From NCBI GenBank assembly GCA_963743285.1, contig CAVUPF010000006.1, forward strand, positions 1 through 64,000: DNA of 64,000 nucleotides, written 5' to 3'. Under the pieces are notes generated by a model. It was not told where the DNA came from. It made no database searches and saw only the letters and a list, made by a program, of their open reading frames with translations. Shown in pieces: positions 8,511 to 16,457 of the stretch. The stretch's first letter is position 1. Every line of letters begins with the position of its first letter. This stretch comes from CAVUPF01 sp963743285. GTDB taxonomy: Bacteria > Actinomycetota > Thermoleophilia > Solirubrobacterales > 70-9. Made by a program: the position numbers and the translations under genes.

Positions 8511-8588
8511 ATCGAGGCAATCCGATATCGTCGGTACGTCATGTTCTTAGATCTGCAAAGTTAAATAAGCTTAAGAAACAGCATTTCA

Positions 8589-8779
8589 TTAACAAATTGG
8601 TCTGGCTATGTACTAATCTAGTCGGGTCTGCGGGCAAGGCATCCGGATGCCGTAACCGCAGCTTCCGGTCTTCTCTCGGCCGGGCCATGGTCGTCCCGCT
8701 CTGTCCCGGTGCGGCGCGGCCTTTATTACGCAAACGCTCAAGGCCCGGGGGACTTCCCATCCCCCGGGCCGTTTGCGTG
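8589..8779 (+). ncRNA. Candidate structured RNA with own promoter and 3' hairpin
   Basis: The 8355-9128 stretch has no convincing gene. It holds an AT-rich promoter-like block: TTAACA at 8589-8594, 16 bases, then TACTAAT at 8611-8617. Next come nested helices: CTGCGG (8628-8633) pairs with CCGCAG (8656-8661) and encloses GGCAT-CCGG-ATGCC (8638-8651), with GCAA and GTAA strands forming an internal loop. CCGG/CCGG and CGGG/CCCG arms follow, and a very stable hairpin closes the unit at 8728-8778. Together this looks like a roughly 155-nt RNA gene. No known RNA class was matched, and conservation is untested. Confidence 0.4.
8728..8778. terminator. Very stable two-part hairpin
   Basis: ACGCAAAC (8728-8735) pairs with GTTTGCGT (8771-8778). 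Inside, GGCCCGGGGGA (8742-8752) pairs with TCCCCCGGGCC (8760-8770) around a 7-base loop, leaving GCTCAA bulged on one side. There is no U-tract on either strand. It could end a transcript from either side. Confidence 0.55.
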
Positions 8780-9128
8780 GGCTACGCGCCCCACAGAACT
8801 CCGCGATCGCCTCTTCGGGTAGGCGTCGCGAGATAGTCGGGTCCCAGCGCGTCGCTGAATTCCAGCTCTGAGCTGACGACCCGCTACCAGGCCAGGTGGG
8901 TCGAGAGAGCCGCCGCTTGCCACCGCTGCGATCGGCACTCGGGGGCGTCGAGAAAGACAGCTGAAGTGCCCGAAGGGGGGGCGAATCCCCCGCCTCCGGC
9001 GCTCATCCCTGCGTGCAGACCAGCTCTCTCCCTCGCGCGACTCACCGGGCGCCCGATCCTCGCACTTCGCGTGCACTCCGGGGGTCCCCGCCCCCGCGCT
9101 GGGTGGGGCCGGCGAGGAGGGAGGAACG

Positions 9129-9635
9129 ATGAGCGAGCTGGCCGCCCAACTCGACGAGACCGAGCCCGACCTGAGCCGCTCCCTTCAAGCCATCATCGAG
9201 GAGAAGACCGCGGCGATCGCCGAGCGCGCTAGGCGCGGTCACGAGCAGCTCGACGCCGAGGACTCACTGACCTACCACGTCCGGCTTGTCCTCGACAACG
9301 ACGAGGCCCTCTACCGGCATCGCTGCGAGATCGTGCAAGAGCATCTCGCGGCGCAGGACGATTGCCCGATCTTTCGGGGCAGCGGCGAGGGCCCGATCGC
9401 CCCCGAGAAGGACCGCGATCACTGCAACGGCACCGGCTTCCTCAAGCGCCTCCCGCACCAGCTCGGCGATCGACTCAAGGACTTCTGCGAAGAGCTGGCC
9501 GGCCTGGAATGGGAAGGCGATGCCGGGTCTGGCCTGGCCCGCGAGGTCCTATCCACCGCCCTCGCCTGGGTCGAGTGGGCCGGGCTGGCCGAGGCCTACA
9601 TCGAGGAGGAGCGGGAGGCCGAGCGCGATGGCTGA
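9129..9635 (+). CDS. Hypothetical acidic protein
   Basis: ATG 9129 is preceded by GGAGGGAGG. The 168-residue product is acidic and helical, with a Cys/His cluster in the middle (HRCEIVQEHL, DDCPIFRG, DRDHCNGTGFL, KDFCEELAG) that might bind a metal. I do not recognise the family. Its last codons overlap the start of the next gene (ATG 9628), so the two are translationally coupled and probably act together. Confidence 0.65.
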   Translation: MSELAAQLDETEPDLSRSLQAIIEEKTAAIAERARRGHEQLDAEDSLTYHVRLVLDNDEALYRHRCEIVQEHLAAQDDCPIFRGSGEGPIAPEKDRDHCNGTGFLKRLPHQLGDRLKDFCEELAGLEWEGDAGSGLAREVLSTALAWVEWAGLAEAYIEEEREAERDG

Positions 9636-9870
9636 GCGCTGGCTCACCGAGGAGCAATTGGTGGGCGAGGGCTTCCTCGACGCCGCCAGGCGCCGCGAGG
9701 CCTTCCTCGCCCGCCTCGCCAGAATGAGCCGCGAGGAGCGTCTGCGTGCTTCGCGCTACGGGTTCGACCGTTGGGAGCTGGCAGTCTGGGTCGGTCATTG
9801 CCCCGAGGAGGCACCGCTCGTCAACGGCGAGCTCGCCTGGATCGCGCTCCGCCTAGCCGATCTGGATTGA
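9628..9870 (+). CDS. Hypothetical small protein coupled to 9129 gene
   Basis: The ATG at 9628 overlaps the upstream stop, giving an 80-residue protein beginning MAERWLTEEQLVGEGFLDAA. It is rich in Arg/Glu helices, with a Trp-rich end (RWELAVWVGHCPEEAPLVNG). A small acidic and a small basic protein in overlapping frames is a layout shared with two-component modules such as toxin-antitoxin pairs, but no family was recognised. It directly precedes the DUF4160/DUF2442 genes. Confidence 0.6.
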   Translation: MAERWLTEEQLVGEGFLDAARRREAFLARLARMSREERLRASRYGFDRWELAVWVGHCPEEAPLVNGELAWIALRLADLD

Positions 9871-9903
9871 CCGATACGCCACGCCCGATGAAAACTCGCG
9901 CCA

Positions 9904-10173
9904 ATGCCTCGTATAAGCAGCTTTTACGGGATTGCGATCACGATGTACCACAATGAGGGCCATCACCGTGGCCGGCCACACTTCCACGCGACCGATAGCG
10001 GCGATGAAGCCTCATTTGACATTGAAAATCTCGAGCTGATCGTTGGAGGCCTGCCTACCACTGCTCTCAGGCTCGTCCTGGAGTGGGCGGAGCTCCACCG
10101 CGCCGAGCTCAATGCAAACTGGACGCGTGCCCGTGAGCATCAGCCCCTGCGGAGGATCGAGCCTCTACCATGA
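9904..10173 (+). CDS. DUF4160 protein (putative TA partner)
   Basis: The 89-residue product starts MPRISSFYGIAITMYHNE and contains the DUF4160 hallmark HHRGRPHFHAT, followed by FDIENLELIVGGLP and WAELHRAELNANW. DUF4160 proteins are commonly encoded next to DUF2442 proteins and are suspected to form a toxin-antitoxin-like pair. Here the next gene starts at 10170 and overlaps this stop by four bases (ATGA), consistent with that pairing. Biochemical activity is not established from sequence. Confidence 0.85.
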   Translation: MPRISSFYGIAITMYHNEGHHRGRPHFHATDSGDEASFDIENLELIVGGLPTTALRLVLEWAELHRAELNANWTRAREHQPLRRIEPLP

Positions 10174-10445
10174 CATTGATGCGCGGCACCCCAATCTTGT
10201 CAGAGGCAACGCCGATCGAGGGCTACACCGTCCACGTCCGCTTCGAGGATGGCGTAACCGCCGACGTCGACCTTTCCTACCTGCTCGACTACGGCGGCGT
10301 CTTTGAGCCGTTGCGAGATCGCGATTTCTTCTCCCGCCTGCGGGTCGATGATGAGGGTGCGACGATCATCTGGCCCAACGAAGCCGACATCGCGCCGGAG
10401 ACGCTCTACGCACACGCCCAGCGGGCCGCTGGCGTGGCGGCGTAA
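10170..10445 (+). CDS. DUF2442 protein, partner of DUF4160
   Basis: The 91-residue product overlaps the upstream DUF4160 gene. It has the DUF2442 pattern: YTVHVRFEDGVTADVDLSYL, GVFEPLRDRDFFSRLRVD, then IIWPNEADIAPETLY. The core is a small beta-rich domain of about 70 residues. It probably binds the DUF4160 protein; which member is antitoxic cannot be decided here. A second DUF2442 gene follows at 10468, and a broken third copy at 10810. Confidence 0.85.
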   Translation: MTLMRGTPILSEATPIEGYTVHVRFEDGVTADVDLSYLLDYGGVFEPLRDRDFFSRLRVDDEGATIIWPNEADIAPETLYAHAQRAAGVAA

Positions 10446-10467
10446 AACGTCGTGGTGTCCCAGCTTC

Positions 10468-10782
10468 ATGAGCGAGATAATCCACGTCACCGACATCGAG
10501 CCCTTGGAGGGGCTGTGGATTCGCGCCAGCTTCTCTGATGGGGCCGTGAAGGAGATCGACCTGAGCGAGCTGATCGGCGGCCGCAGCGGTGGTGTGTTCG
10601 CCCCGATCCGCGAGCGCCGCGAGGTCTTCGAGCAGGTCCGCGTCAACCCCGAGACCCGCACAGTCGAGTGGCCCGGCGAAGTCGACCTCGACCCCGAGGT
10701 CCTGTACGGACGTTTTGAGCCCGCCTCGGGCGCACGCGTCGAGCGCCGCACGATCCGCGAGCCTGCGCACACAGCCGGTTAG
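10468..10782 (+). CDS. Second DUF2442 protein
   Basis: ATG 10468 begins MSEIIHVTDIEPLEG. The DUF2442 core continues with IRASFSDGAVKEIDLSELIG, GVFAPIRERREVFEQVRVN and VEWPGEVDLDPEVLYG, followed by a variable tail (total 104 residues). It shares the fold with the 10170 gene but is clearly divergent, so this is an old duplication or an independent acquisition. No DUF4160 gene directly precedes it. Confidence 0.8.
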   Translation: MSEIIHVTDIEPLEGLWIRASFSDGAVKEIDLSELIGGRSGGVFAPIRERREVFEQVRVNPETRTVEWPGEVDLDPEVLYGRFEPASGARVERRTIREPAHTAG

Positions 10783-10809
10783 CCCGCTCCTCCGGGGCCA
10801 GCTCCCCTG

Positions 10810-10881
10810 CTCCACGCCGACTTCAACGCGGGCACCATCGTCTGGCCGAGTGACGCCGAGATCGCACCCGAAACCTATATC
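10810..10881 (+). pseudogene. DUF2442 C-terminal fragment
   Basis: The codons from 10810 read LHADFNAGTIVWPSDAEIAP then ETYI. This matches the C-terminal half of the DUF2442 protein at 10170 (IIWPNEADIAPETLY). No N-terminal half is present, so it is the remnant of a third copy in tandem. Confidence 0.65.
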
Positions 10882-10966
10882 TGTCCGTCGCCCGCCCGGT
10901 GTCGCGCCACAACTGCCGCATAGCAGTCTGCGAGCTTCTCGCCACCAGCCGCGCTACGGTGAGCCG

Positions 10967-11356
10967 GTGCCACGCGAGCCGCTTCCCCTCCGCTTCCTGA
11001 TCGACGGCCGCCTCGTCGACGGCGAGACTCTGCACTGTGACGCCGGCGCCGCGGTGCTGGTCCTGACCAGCTGCTCGGCCGAGCTGGGCTTGGAGTTGCG
11101 CAGCGCCTATCTCGCCGGCGAGGGGCGAGATGAGGTGCTCGTCGCCGAGAGCGCGATCGTCGGCACCGGCGAAGCGGAGCTCGACTCGCGCATCCTCGCC
11201 CAACCCGCCGAAGCTCTCGTCTACGTTCGCCGCCATCTCCTCTACGACCATCTCCAGCGCCTCCAAGACCTGGCGCAGGCGGGCGGCTGGGAGCTGGCCA
11301 TCGAGGGCATCGACGAAGCGGCTTCCCAGCTCGATCCACTCGCGCCGCGCGCCTAA
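10967..11356 (+). CDS. Hypothetical protein
   Basis: GTG 10967 starts a 129-residue protein (VPREPLPLRFLIDGRLVDGE). It has a beta-rich N-terminal half with LHCDAGAAVLVLTSC, then a helical C-terminal half (VYVRRHLLYDHLQRLQDLAQ). The open frame continues upstream but only as out-of-frame overlap with the DUF2442 region, so the GTG is preferred. The family is not recognised. It lies between the DUF2442 cluster and antitoxin debris. Confidence 0.5.
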   Translation: MPREPLPLRFLIDGRLVDGETLHCDAGAAVLVLTSCSAELGLELRSAYLAGEGRDEVLVAESAIVGTGEAELDSRILAQPAEALVYVRRHLLYDHLQRLQDLAQAGGWELAIEGIDEAASQLDPLAPRA

Positions 11357-11418
11357 GCGCCGCCTTGCGGTCGCGGCGGCGCGCGGAGCCATTGCGTTGG
11401 GCGACCTGATCGATCTCC

Positions 11419-11545
11419 ATGCCGATTGCGCGTGCCGAGCAAGGCGAGCGGGTGAAGTTGCGGCTGGGCAAGCAGGCTGTCGCGCAGCTGATCGCGCTTC
11501 CGCCTCTCGGTCCATTCGGCGCAAGCCCGGCGCCTTTGAGTGCCC
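11419..11545 (+). pseudogene. Broken Phd/YefM-type antitoxin
   Basis: From ATG 11419 the codons read IARAEQGERVKLRLGKQAVA then QLIALPPLG. This matches LVALAEQGERVELRRGKQPV then AQLVALPASG of the intact antitoxin at 61000. The next familiar motif, RRKPGA, continues in another frame near 11515, so there is a frameshift, and the N-terminal DNA-binding part is missing. No toxin gene follows. It fills the gap between 11357 and 11651. Confidence 0.6.
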
Positions 11546-11651
11546 GCCAAAACGTTCGCGCCCCTGCGCCTCAGAGTTCATCAGTAACCGCCTGGACCGC
11601 CGAGGTCGCCCCGGGGATTGCCGCCCCGTCCCTAACTCTTCCTCCGCGTGG

Positions 11652-12038
11652 CTACCAGACGATCCGCGCTGGGTCGAAGTCGGTGATGTCCGTGTCTCGG
11701 CTGACCAGCCGTGTCCCACACTCGAGGGCCGTCGCGTAGATGATCCTGTCGGCGGGGTCGCCGGGAAAGGCGAGGTCGAGCGAGCCTGCCCGCAGGGCGA
11801 TCGCGACGGTGGGGGGGAGGGCGCTTACATCATGGGTGCTCAGGGCGTCACCGACCCAGGCGCCGACCGGACGATCCAGCTCCAGGCAGCCGCGCAGGGT
11901 GAGGTAGGCGATCTCCTGCACGCTGATCGCACTGATTGCCAGTTCGGTGTCTTCGGCGATCGCCTTGCGAGCAGGCCCGCTGAGTCGCTCGGACCCGTCG
12001 GCCAGCCAGACGAAGGAGTGGGTGTCCAGCAGGATCAA
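11652..12038 (-). CDS. PIN-domain toxin (VapC-like)
   Basis: The 128-residue product begins MILLDTHSFVWLADG, the classic PIN start with the first acidic residue (Asp5). It has the conserved SVQEIAYL (Glu) and PADRIIYATALECG (Asp) and ends RLVSRDTDITDFDPARIVW. Four spaced acidic residues coordinate Mg2+/Mn2+ in this RNase family; substrates are usually tRNA or rRNA. It overlaps the stop of the antitoxin at 12035 by four bases, so the pair is co-translated. The toxin is expected to be neutralised by that antitoxin. Confidence 0.9.
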   Translation of the reverse strand: MILLDTHSFVWLADGSERLSGPARKAIAEDTELAISAISVQEIAYLTLRGCLELDRPVGAWVGDALSTHDVSALPPTVAIALRAGSLDLAFPGDPADRIIYATALECGTRLVSRDTDITDFDPARIVW

Positions 12039-12322
12039 TCCCGCTCGACGTCCCAGGGGCCCATCGAGAAGTTGACGAGCTCCTCGTCGGAGATATTGAA
12101 CCTGACGCTGCCGCGCAGGGCCTGCCGCGGGCGGGTTGGCTCGACCCGGACGACCGGACGACCGCGCTTGGTGACGACAAGCGTCTCGCCGGTCTCCGCG
12201 ACCTCGTCGAGTAGCCGCAGGCAGCGAGCCTTGAACTGGGTCGCGGTGATCTCCTTGGCTCCAGACATAACCACGGTCATCATACTAGGGTCATATTGTC
12301 GAGCCAACCCCCTTTGTCTCAC
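12035..12322 (-). CDS. Phd/YefM-family antitoxin
   Basis: The core KEITATQFKARCLRLLDEVA then GETLVVTKRGRPVVRVEP is a Phd/YefM DNA-binding fold, followed by the toxin-wrapping tail (FNISDEELVNFSMGPWDVER). The frame opens at 12322, but starts at the second Met cluster (MMTVVMSGAKEI, around 12268-12283) fit the family better and give about 77-82 residues. It precedes and overlaps the PIN toxin and probably represses the shared promoter in complex with it. Confidence 0.85.
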   Translation of the reverse strand: MRQRGLARQYDPSMMTVVMSGAKEITATQFKARCLRLLDEVAETGETLVVTKRGRPVVRVEPTRPRQALRGSVRFNISDEELVNFSMGPWDVERD

Positions 12323-12501
12323 CGACCCAACACCTCTTCCCTAACCACTCCCGCCCCCGATGACAAACCCAGAGCACCGGCGTCAGTCCTGCGCTGGCGA
12401 GGGTTGGCATGGGTTCGCCTACGGGAGCAGGCTTGGGCGGTGAGGGCACCAGATGGGCCCCCGATCTCCCTACGCCCCGACCCAGGGAGCGGGCTGGGGC
12501 A

Positions 12502-13662
12502 CTACGCCGCGGGCAAATAGCGGCGTGCGGTGACGTACTCATCGCCGAACGCCGCCAGCGGGACGATGTCCACAGATCCGGCCGAGTCCGGGGACTGGAT
12601 GACGCGCCCGCCGCCGACGTACATGCCGACGTGTGTGACCGCCCGCGAGGGCGGTTCGGTGGCAAAGAAGACCAAATCGCCGGGCCGCAGCGCCTGCTGG
12701 GCAACCGGCCGGCCCACCTGGGCTTGCAGGGCGGCGGTGCGCGGCAGCAAGACGTCGAAGGCGTCGTAGACGGTGTAGGTCAGGCCCGAGCAGTCAAAGC
12801 CGAAGGCCGAGGTGCCGGCCCACAGGTAGCGGACTCCCAGGAACTGCTCGGCGGCGCGAACGAGTTCGCGGCCGCTGGGGGGCGGCGCTGTGGCTTGCGT
12901 CCGCACGGCGACGGCCGAGCTTGGAATCAGCGCCGAGGCCCCGGTGGGCGTCTGCACGACGATGAAGCGCCCCCGCTGACCTAGCACCGGCAGCCTGGTG
13001 TTAAAGCTCAAGCGCAGGAGGCGAGGGCCGGGGCTGCCCGTGGTTGTGCGCCCGAAGAGCCAGGCCGCCGGCTTGGTGACGATCGCCAGCGGCGTCGGGG
13101 TCGAGCCGGAGGAGGCCTCGGTCGAGCTGGATGGTCCTGAGGCCGCGAGCGGAGCCGTTGTCGCAGGAGCGCTCGGCGCCATCACGAGCTGGCGCGCGGG
13201 CAGCCAGCCCGGATAGCTCAGGTGGTCAGGCGTTGGCTGGTCGGTGAGGGAGACCTCATCCCAGGATCCGCGCTGCGCCCGGACCACGACTTCCTGTCCG
13301 TAGAGGGCTTGGGTGACCAGGCGCCCCACCAGCCAGAGCCGCTGCGGGGTGCCCATCGCTCCCAGCCAGGCGCCCAGTCGCACCGGGTTGGCGAGCGAGG
13401 GCTGATCGAGCGGCCGCGTGCGGGCCGGCTGCATCCAAAGGGTCGCCACCGAGACGTCGACGAGCACCCGCTGTTTGCCCTTCGCCGGTGCTCCGGTGGC
13501 GGCGCTCGATGCGCGCGAGGTGCCCGATCCGCGCGAGGTCCCCAGCGCGCTCGGGGTGCCGGCTCCCAGCGGCCCGATGCTCGCCAGCAGGACGAGGGCG
13601 GTGAGGATCCCCGCCGCCCGCCTGGACAGCAGATGCATGACGCGAGGCCGTTTGGTAGGCAT
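12502..13662 (-). CDS. NlpC/P60 peptidoglycan endopeptidase
   Basis: The 386-residue secreted protein has a signal at about residues 13-35 (AAGILTALVLLASIGPLGAG) and a Ser/Thr/Ala/Pro-rich spacer. Two SH3-like segments follow (VSVATLWMQPARTRP...; RLPVLGQRGRFIVVQTPTG), then a C-terminal NlpC/P60 domain. Visible catalytic elements are the Cys in FGFDCSGLTYTVY and the His in VTHVGMYVGGG; GDLVFFA precedes the His as usual. The domain cleaves D-Glu-containing stem-peptide bonds in cell-wall peptidoglycan. The gene stands alone between the Phd/PIN pair and the FAD oxidoreductase region. Confidence 0.9.
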   Translation of the reverse strand: MPTKRPRVMHLLSRRAAGILTALVLLASIGPLGAGTPSALGTSRGSGTSRASSAATGAPAKGKQRVLVDVSVATLWMQPARTRPLDQPSLANPVRLGAWLGAMGTPQRLWLVGRLVTQALYGQEVVVRAQRGSWDEVSLTDQPTPDHLSYPGWLPARQLVMAPSAPATTAPLAASGPSSSTEASSGSTPTPLAIVTKPAAWLFGRTTTGSPGPRLLRLSFNTRLPVLGQRGRFIVVQTPTGASALIPSSAVAVRTQATAPPPSGRELVRAAEQFLGVRYLWAGTSAFGFDCSGLTYTVYDAFDVLLPRTAALQAQVGRPVAQQALRPGDLVFFATEPPSRAVTHVGMYVGGGRVIQSPDSAGSVDIVPLAAFGDEYVTARRYLPAA

Positions 13663-13802
13663 GCTCGAGACGGGTGATCATCCCACAGGCTGCTCGTGAT
13701 CGCCCCGAGTCCCGCTTGCGTTTCCCCGCGACCGCCAGTCCGGCGGGCCGTAAAGGTGAGCCTCGGGTGGGCGTGGTCCCTCGAACCACACTTTCGAGAG
13801 CC

Positions 13803-13985
13803 TCACCGAGCCCCGAACATCGCCTCCGGGCGTACGGCGAGAGCGAGGTCTCCCTCGATGCTGCAGCGACCGGCGACCATCGCGGTGAGGGGATCCTGCA
13901 CCCCCGCGACCACGCCGCGCCAACAGCGCGGTCGAATCGACCGGTCGCTGAACACGACGATCGCCACTCTGCCGCTGCGCGACAT
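13803..13985 (-). pseudogene. Possible SCP2-like C-terminal fragment
   Basis: A 60-codon minus frame reads MSRSGRVAIVVFSDRSIRP, then DPLTAMVAGRCSIEGDLALA and VRPEAMFG. The second half matches the end of SCP-2 sterol-carrier-like domains (a small-ligand pocket ending GDxxLAxRxxxMFG). A full domain is about 110 residues, so this is a fragment or a badly eroded gene. The rest of the 13663-14233 stretch holds nothing else I can support. Confidence 0.35.
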
Positions 13986-14272
13986 CGTCTCGCACCTCCG
14001 CTAGAAGGAGCCGAATTGGTCGTCGGGCCTCGCTGGGCGGAGGAGGGGCGGCTAGTGGACCATCTGGTTGGACCCTCTCGTCCGATTCAGGAGCGTGAGC
14101 GGCAGCCGTCGACGCACTCGAAGCCAGGCGTGAAAGCAGCGCCGCCGGTTGCTATTTGCGACTGCAACGCGGATATTTTTGGTTCCGATCGGCTTAACTT
14201 GACGGTACTCGACCCATCGAGAGCGCAGCATCGGTGGTGTCACAAACCGGCATGCTGTTGCGTCTAGTGAAT

Positions 14273-15472
14273 ATGATCTCTCCCAAAACAGCCATTGTCG
14301 TGGGCGGTGGGCCCGCCGGGCTCGTCGCGGCCGGCCGGCTGGCGGAGGGCGGCGTTGCTACGACGCTGCTCGAGGCCAGCGCCAAACTTGGCGGCCGAGC
14401 TGCCTCCGAGCGTCGTGAGGGGTTCGATCTCAACCAGGGCCCGCACGCCCTCTACGTAGGCGGGCCGGCAATCCGCGAGTTGGGCGCGATAGGCATCGAC
14501 CCACCCCGGTGGAACCCGGTCTCGCACCGTTCGGTGTTTCTTCGCGGCGGCAAGCCGACGCGCCTACCGGGTGGATCTCTAGGGCTGACGCGCTGGCTGA
14601 TCGGCGTCGCCCGTAGCCAACCCCAGGACCTCGCCGAACTGTCCGTTGCTGAATGGCTGCAGCGGACCCTGCGCTCCGAGAGCGCCCGGGCCAGCGCAGG
14701 CGCCCTGGTGCGGGTGACGACGTTCGTCGCCGACCACGACGCGCTCAGCGCCGACGTGGCCGCCAGCCAGCTTAAGATCGGTCTCTTCCCCGGCGTCCGT
14801 TACCTCCGGGGCGGCTGGCAGTGGCTGGTCGACGCCCTCGCCGCCCGAGCCGAGCGCCAGGGCGTGACGGTGCGCACCGGAGCTGGCGTGCGAGCGGTGG
14901 ATCGCGCCGCTGATGGGTGGGTGGTGAGGTTGGACGAGGAGACTCTGCGCGCCGAGATCTTGGTCATCGCGGCCGGCGGGCCCGACGCGGTCGCCAAGCT
15001 TCTTGGCGAGCGCTCGCCAGCCGCGCCGGGGCCGGCCGCCGAGCTGAGCGTGCTCGATCTCGGGCTGAAGAGCCTGCCGCGAGCAGGCCGCAGGTTCGCG
15101 CTCGGCATCGACGCGCCCACCTACCTCTCCAAGCACTCTCCACCCGACCATCGCGACGGTGTCCTGCTCAGCCTCGCCAGCTATGCGCGCGGGCCGCGCG
15201 CCGAGCTCGAGGCGATGGCCGACGCCGTGCAGCCAGGTTGGCGCGGACGCACGACGCTGCAGCGGTTCCTGCCACGCATGGTCGCCGTGTCCGCGATCCC
15301 GAGCCCGGCCGACGGTGGCCTTGCCGGGCGCCCGGGGGTCGACCGCGGCGAGGGCCTGTATCTGGCCGGCGACTGGTTGGGGCCGAAGGGTTGGCTCGTC
15401 GACGCCGCGATATCCAGCGGCGCCGCGGCCGCCGCGGCGGCCTTGCGGAGCCCGGTGCCGGCGCTGGCGTGA
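14273..15472 (+). CDS. FAD-dependent oxidoreductase (phytoene desaturase/amine oxidase type)
   Basis: ATG 14273 (MISPKTAIVVGGGPAG) is preferred; a GTG at 14234 would add 13 residues. The dinucleotide fold is AIVVGGGPAGLVAAGRLAEG then LLEASAKLGGRA, and a C-terminal FAD motif is GLYLAGDWLGPKGWLVDAAI. This layout is that of phytoene desaturase and NAD(P)-binding Rossmann amine-oxidase-like proteins of about 400 residues. The substrate is unknown; candidates are carotenoids or amines. Its stop overlaps the start of the sigma factor gene (GTGA at 15469-15472), so the two are co-translated. ECF41 sigma factors are typically encoded next to an oxidoreductase or carboxymuconolactone decarboxylase, which fits. 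Confidence 0.85.
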   Translation: MISPKTAIVVGGGPAGLVAAGRLAEGGVATTLLEASAKLGGRAASERREGFDLNQGPHALYVGGPAIRELGAIGIDPPRWNPVSHRSVFLRGGKPTRLPGGSLGLTRWLIGVARSQPQDLAELSVAEWLQRTLRSESARASAGALVRVTTFVADHDALSADVAASQLKIGLFPGVRYLRGGWQWLVDALAARAERQGVTVRTGAGVRAVDRAADGWVVRLDEETLRAEILVIAAGGPDAVAKLLGERSPAAPGPAAELSVLDLGLKSLPRAGRRFALGIDAPTYLSKHSPPDHRDGVLLSLASYARGPRAELEAMADAVQPGWRGRTTLQRFLPRMVAVSAIPSPADGGLAGRPGVDRGEGLYLAGDWLGPKGWLVDAAISSGAAAAAAALRSPVPALA

Positions 15473-16377
15473 GAGACGATGCCTTCACCGCTTGCCGTCC
15501 GCGTTTGCTGGGAATCGCCTACGGGATGCTGGGCGAGCTCAGCGAGGCCGAGGACATCGTCCAGGATGCCTGGCTGCGCTGGGACCGAGCCGACCGGGAC
15601 GCCGTCCGCACCCCCGAGCCCTTCCTGGTCACGGTCACGATGCGGCTCGCGCTTGAACGCCTGCGTTCGGCTCGCGCCCGGCGCGAGGTCTACGTCGGCC
15701 CCTGGTTACCGGAGCCGCTGGTCACCGACGCCGAGACTCCGGAGGCGAAGGCGATCGAGGCCGAGCGTCTTGACCTCGCGCTGCTCGGCGCACTGGAGCG
15801 CCTGAACCCGGCCGAGCGTGCCGTCCTTGTCCTTCGCGACGTCTTTGACCTGGAGTACGCCGAGATCGCCGACGTCCTCGACAGGACGCCGGCCAACGTC
15901 CGCCAGATCGCCAAGCGCGCCCGCGACCACGCCGGAGATCCGAGCCGCCGGCGGACCGTGAGCGAGGAGGAGCGCCAGCGTCTCGCCGACGCCTTCCTGG
16001 CCGCTTCGGTCTCCGGCGATGTCGACCGGATTCGCGACCTGCTTGCCGCCGATGCGGTCATGTACTCAGACGGCGGCGGGGTGGTGGCCGCAGCGCGAAA
16101 GCCGATCTACGGCGCGGCCAAGATTGCGCGCTTCATGGTGGGTGTACAGCGAAAAGCCGACTACCCCACCGACCCAGTCTTCACCCGGGTACTGGTCAAC
16201 GGCGATCCGGGGGTGCGCCTGGACAGCGCCGCCGATGGCTTCCTGAGCATCATCGCGATCGAGGTGGCTGACGATCTCGTACAAGCCATCCGCTTCTTCA
16301 CGAACCCGGAGCGATTCCCGGTCGCGTTTCCAAAGCAAGGCGAAGACGAGGCACGACGGGCTTCGATGCCCCGCTGA
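15469..16377 (+). CDS. sigJ: ECF41-type RNA polymerase sigma factor (SigJ-like)
   Basis: The GTG at 15469 overlaps the upstream stop; the product is 302 residues. Sigma region 2 is ACRPRLLGIAYGMLGELSEA then EDIVQDAWLRW, and region 4 is LNPAERAVLVLRDVFDLEYA then EIADVLDRTPANVRQ. A C-terminal SnoaL/NTF2-like domain follows. Three marks of ECF41 are present: WLPEP in the linker, DGGG in the extension, and NPERF at the place of the usual NPDKL. In this family the fused C-terminal domain, not a separate anti-sigma factor, controls activity. The likely target is the promoter of its own two-gene unit. The gene symbol is by family resemblance. Confidence 0.9.
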   Translation: MRDDAFTACRPRLLGIAYGMLGELSEAEDIVQDAWLRWDRADRDAVRTPEPFLVTVTMRLALERLRSARARREVYVGPWLPEPLVTDAETPEAKAIEAERLDLALLGALERLNPAERAVLVLRDVFDLEYAEIADVLDRTPANVRQIAKRARDHAGDPSRRRTVSEEERQRLADAFLAASVSGDVDRIRDLLAADAVMYSDGGGVVAAARKPIYGAAKIARFMVGVQRKADYPTDPVFTRVLVNGDPGVRLDSAADGFLSIIAIEVADDLVQAIRFFTNPERFPVAFPKQGEDEARRASMPR

Positions 16378-16457
16378 GCCCCAGAAAGCCGGGCAAGGCG
16401 ACGCGAAGCCACCTGCTCTGACGACGGCAGGCTGATGTCTGGATCTCGTATGCCGAC

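Noticed and set aside
8622..8720. Cyclic-di-GMP (GEMM) riboswitch
   Set aside because: GGGCAA and CCGCAG loosely recall the class, but the conserved GACGCAAAGCC and the GAAA-loop helix are absent, and no gene starts directly downstream.
8539..8760. 73-codon minus-strand frame over the candidate RNA
   Set aside because: No ribosome site, no family motif, and it overlaps the helices and hairpin; coding is unlikely.
13674..14267. 197-codon plus-strand frame upstream of the FAD oxidoreductase
   Set aside because: Composition is that of an antisense shadow with no recognisable domain; the opposite strand has the better SCP2-like match.
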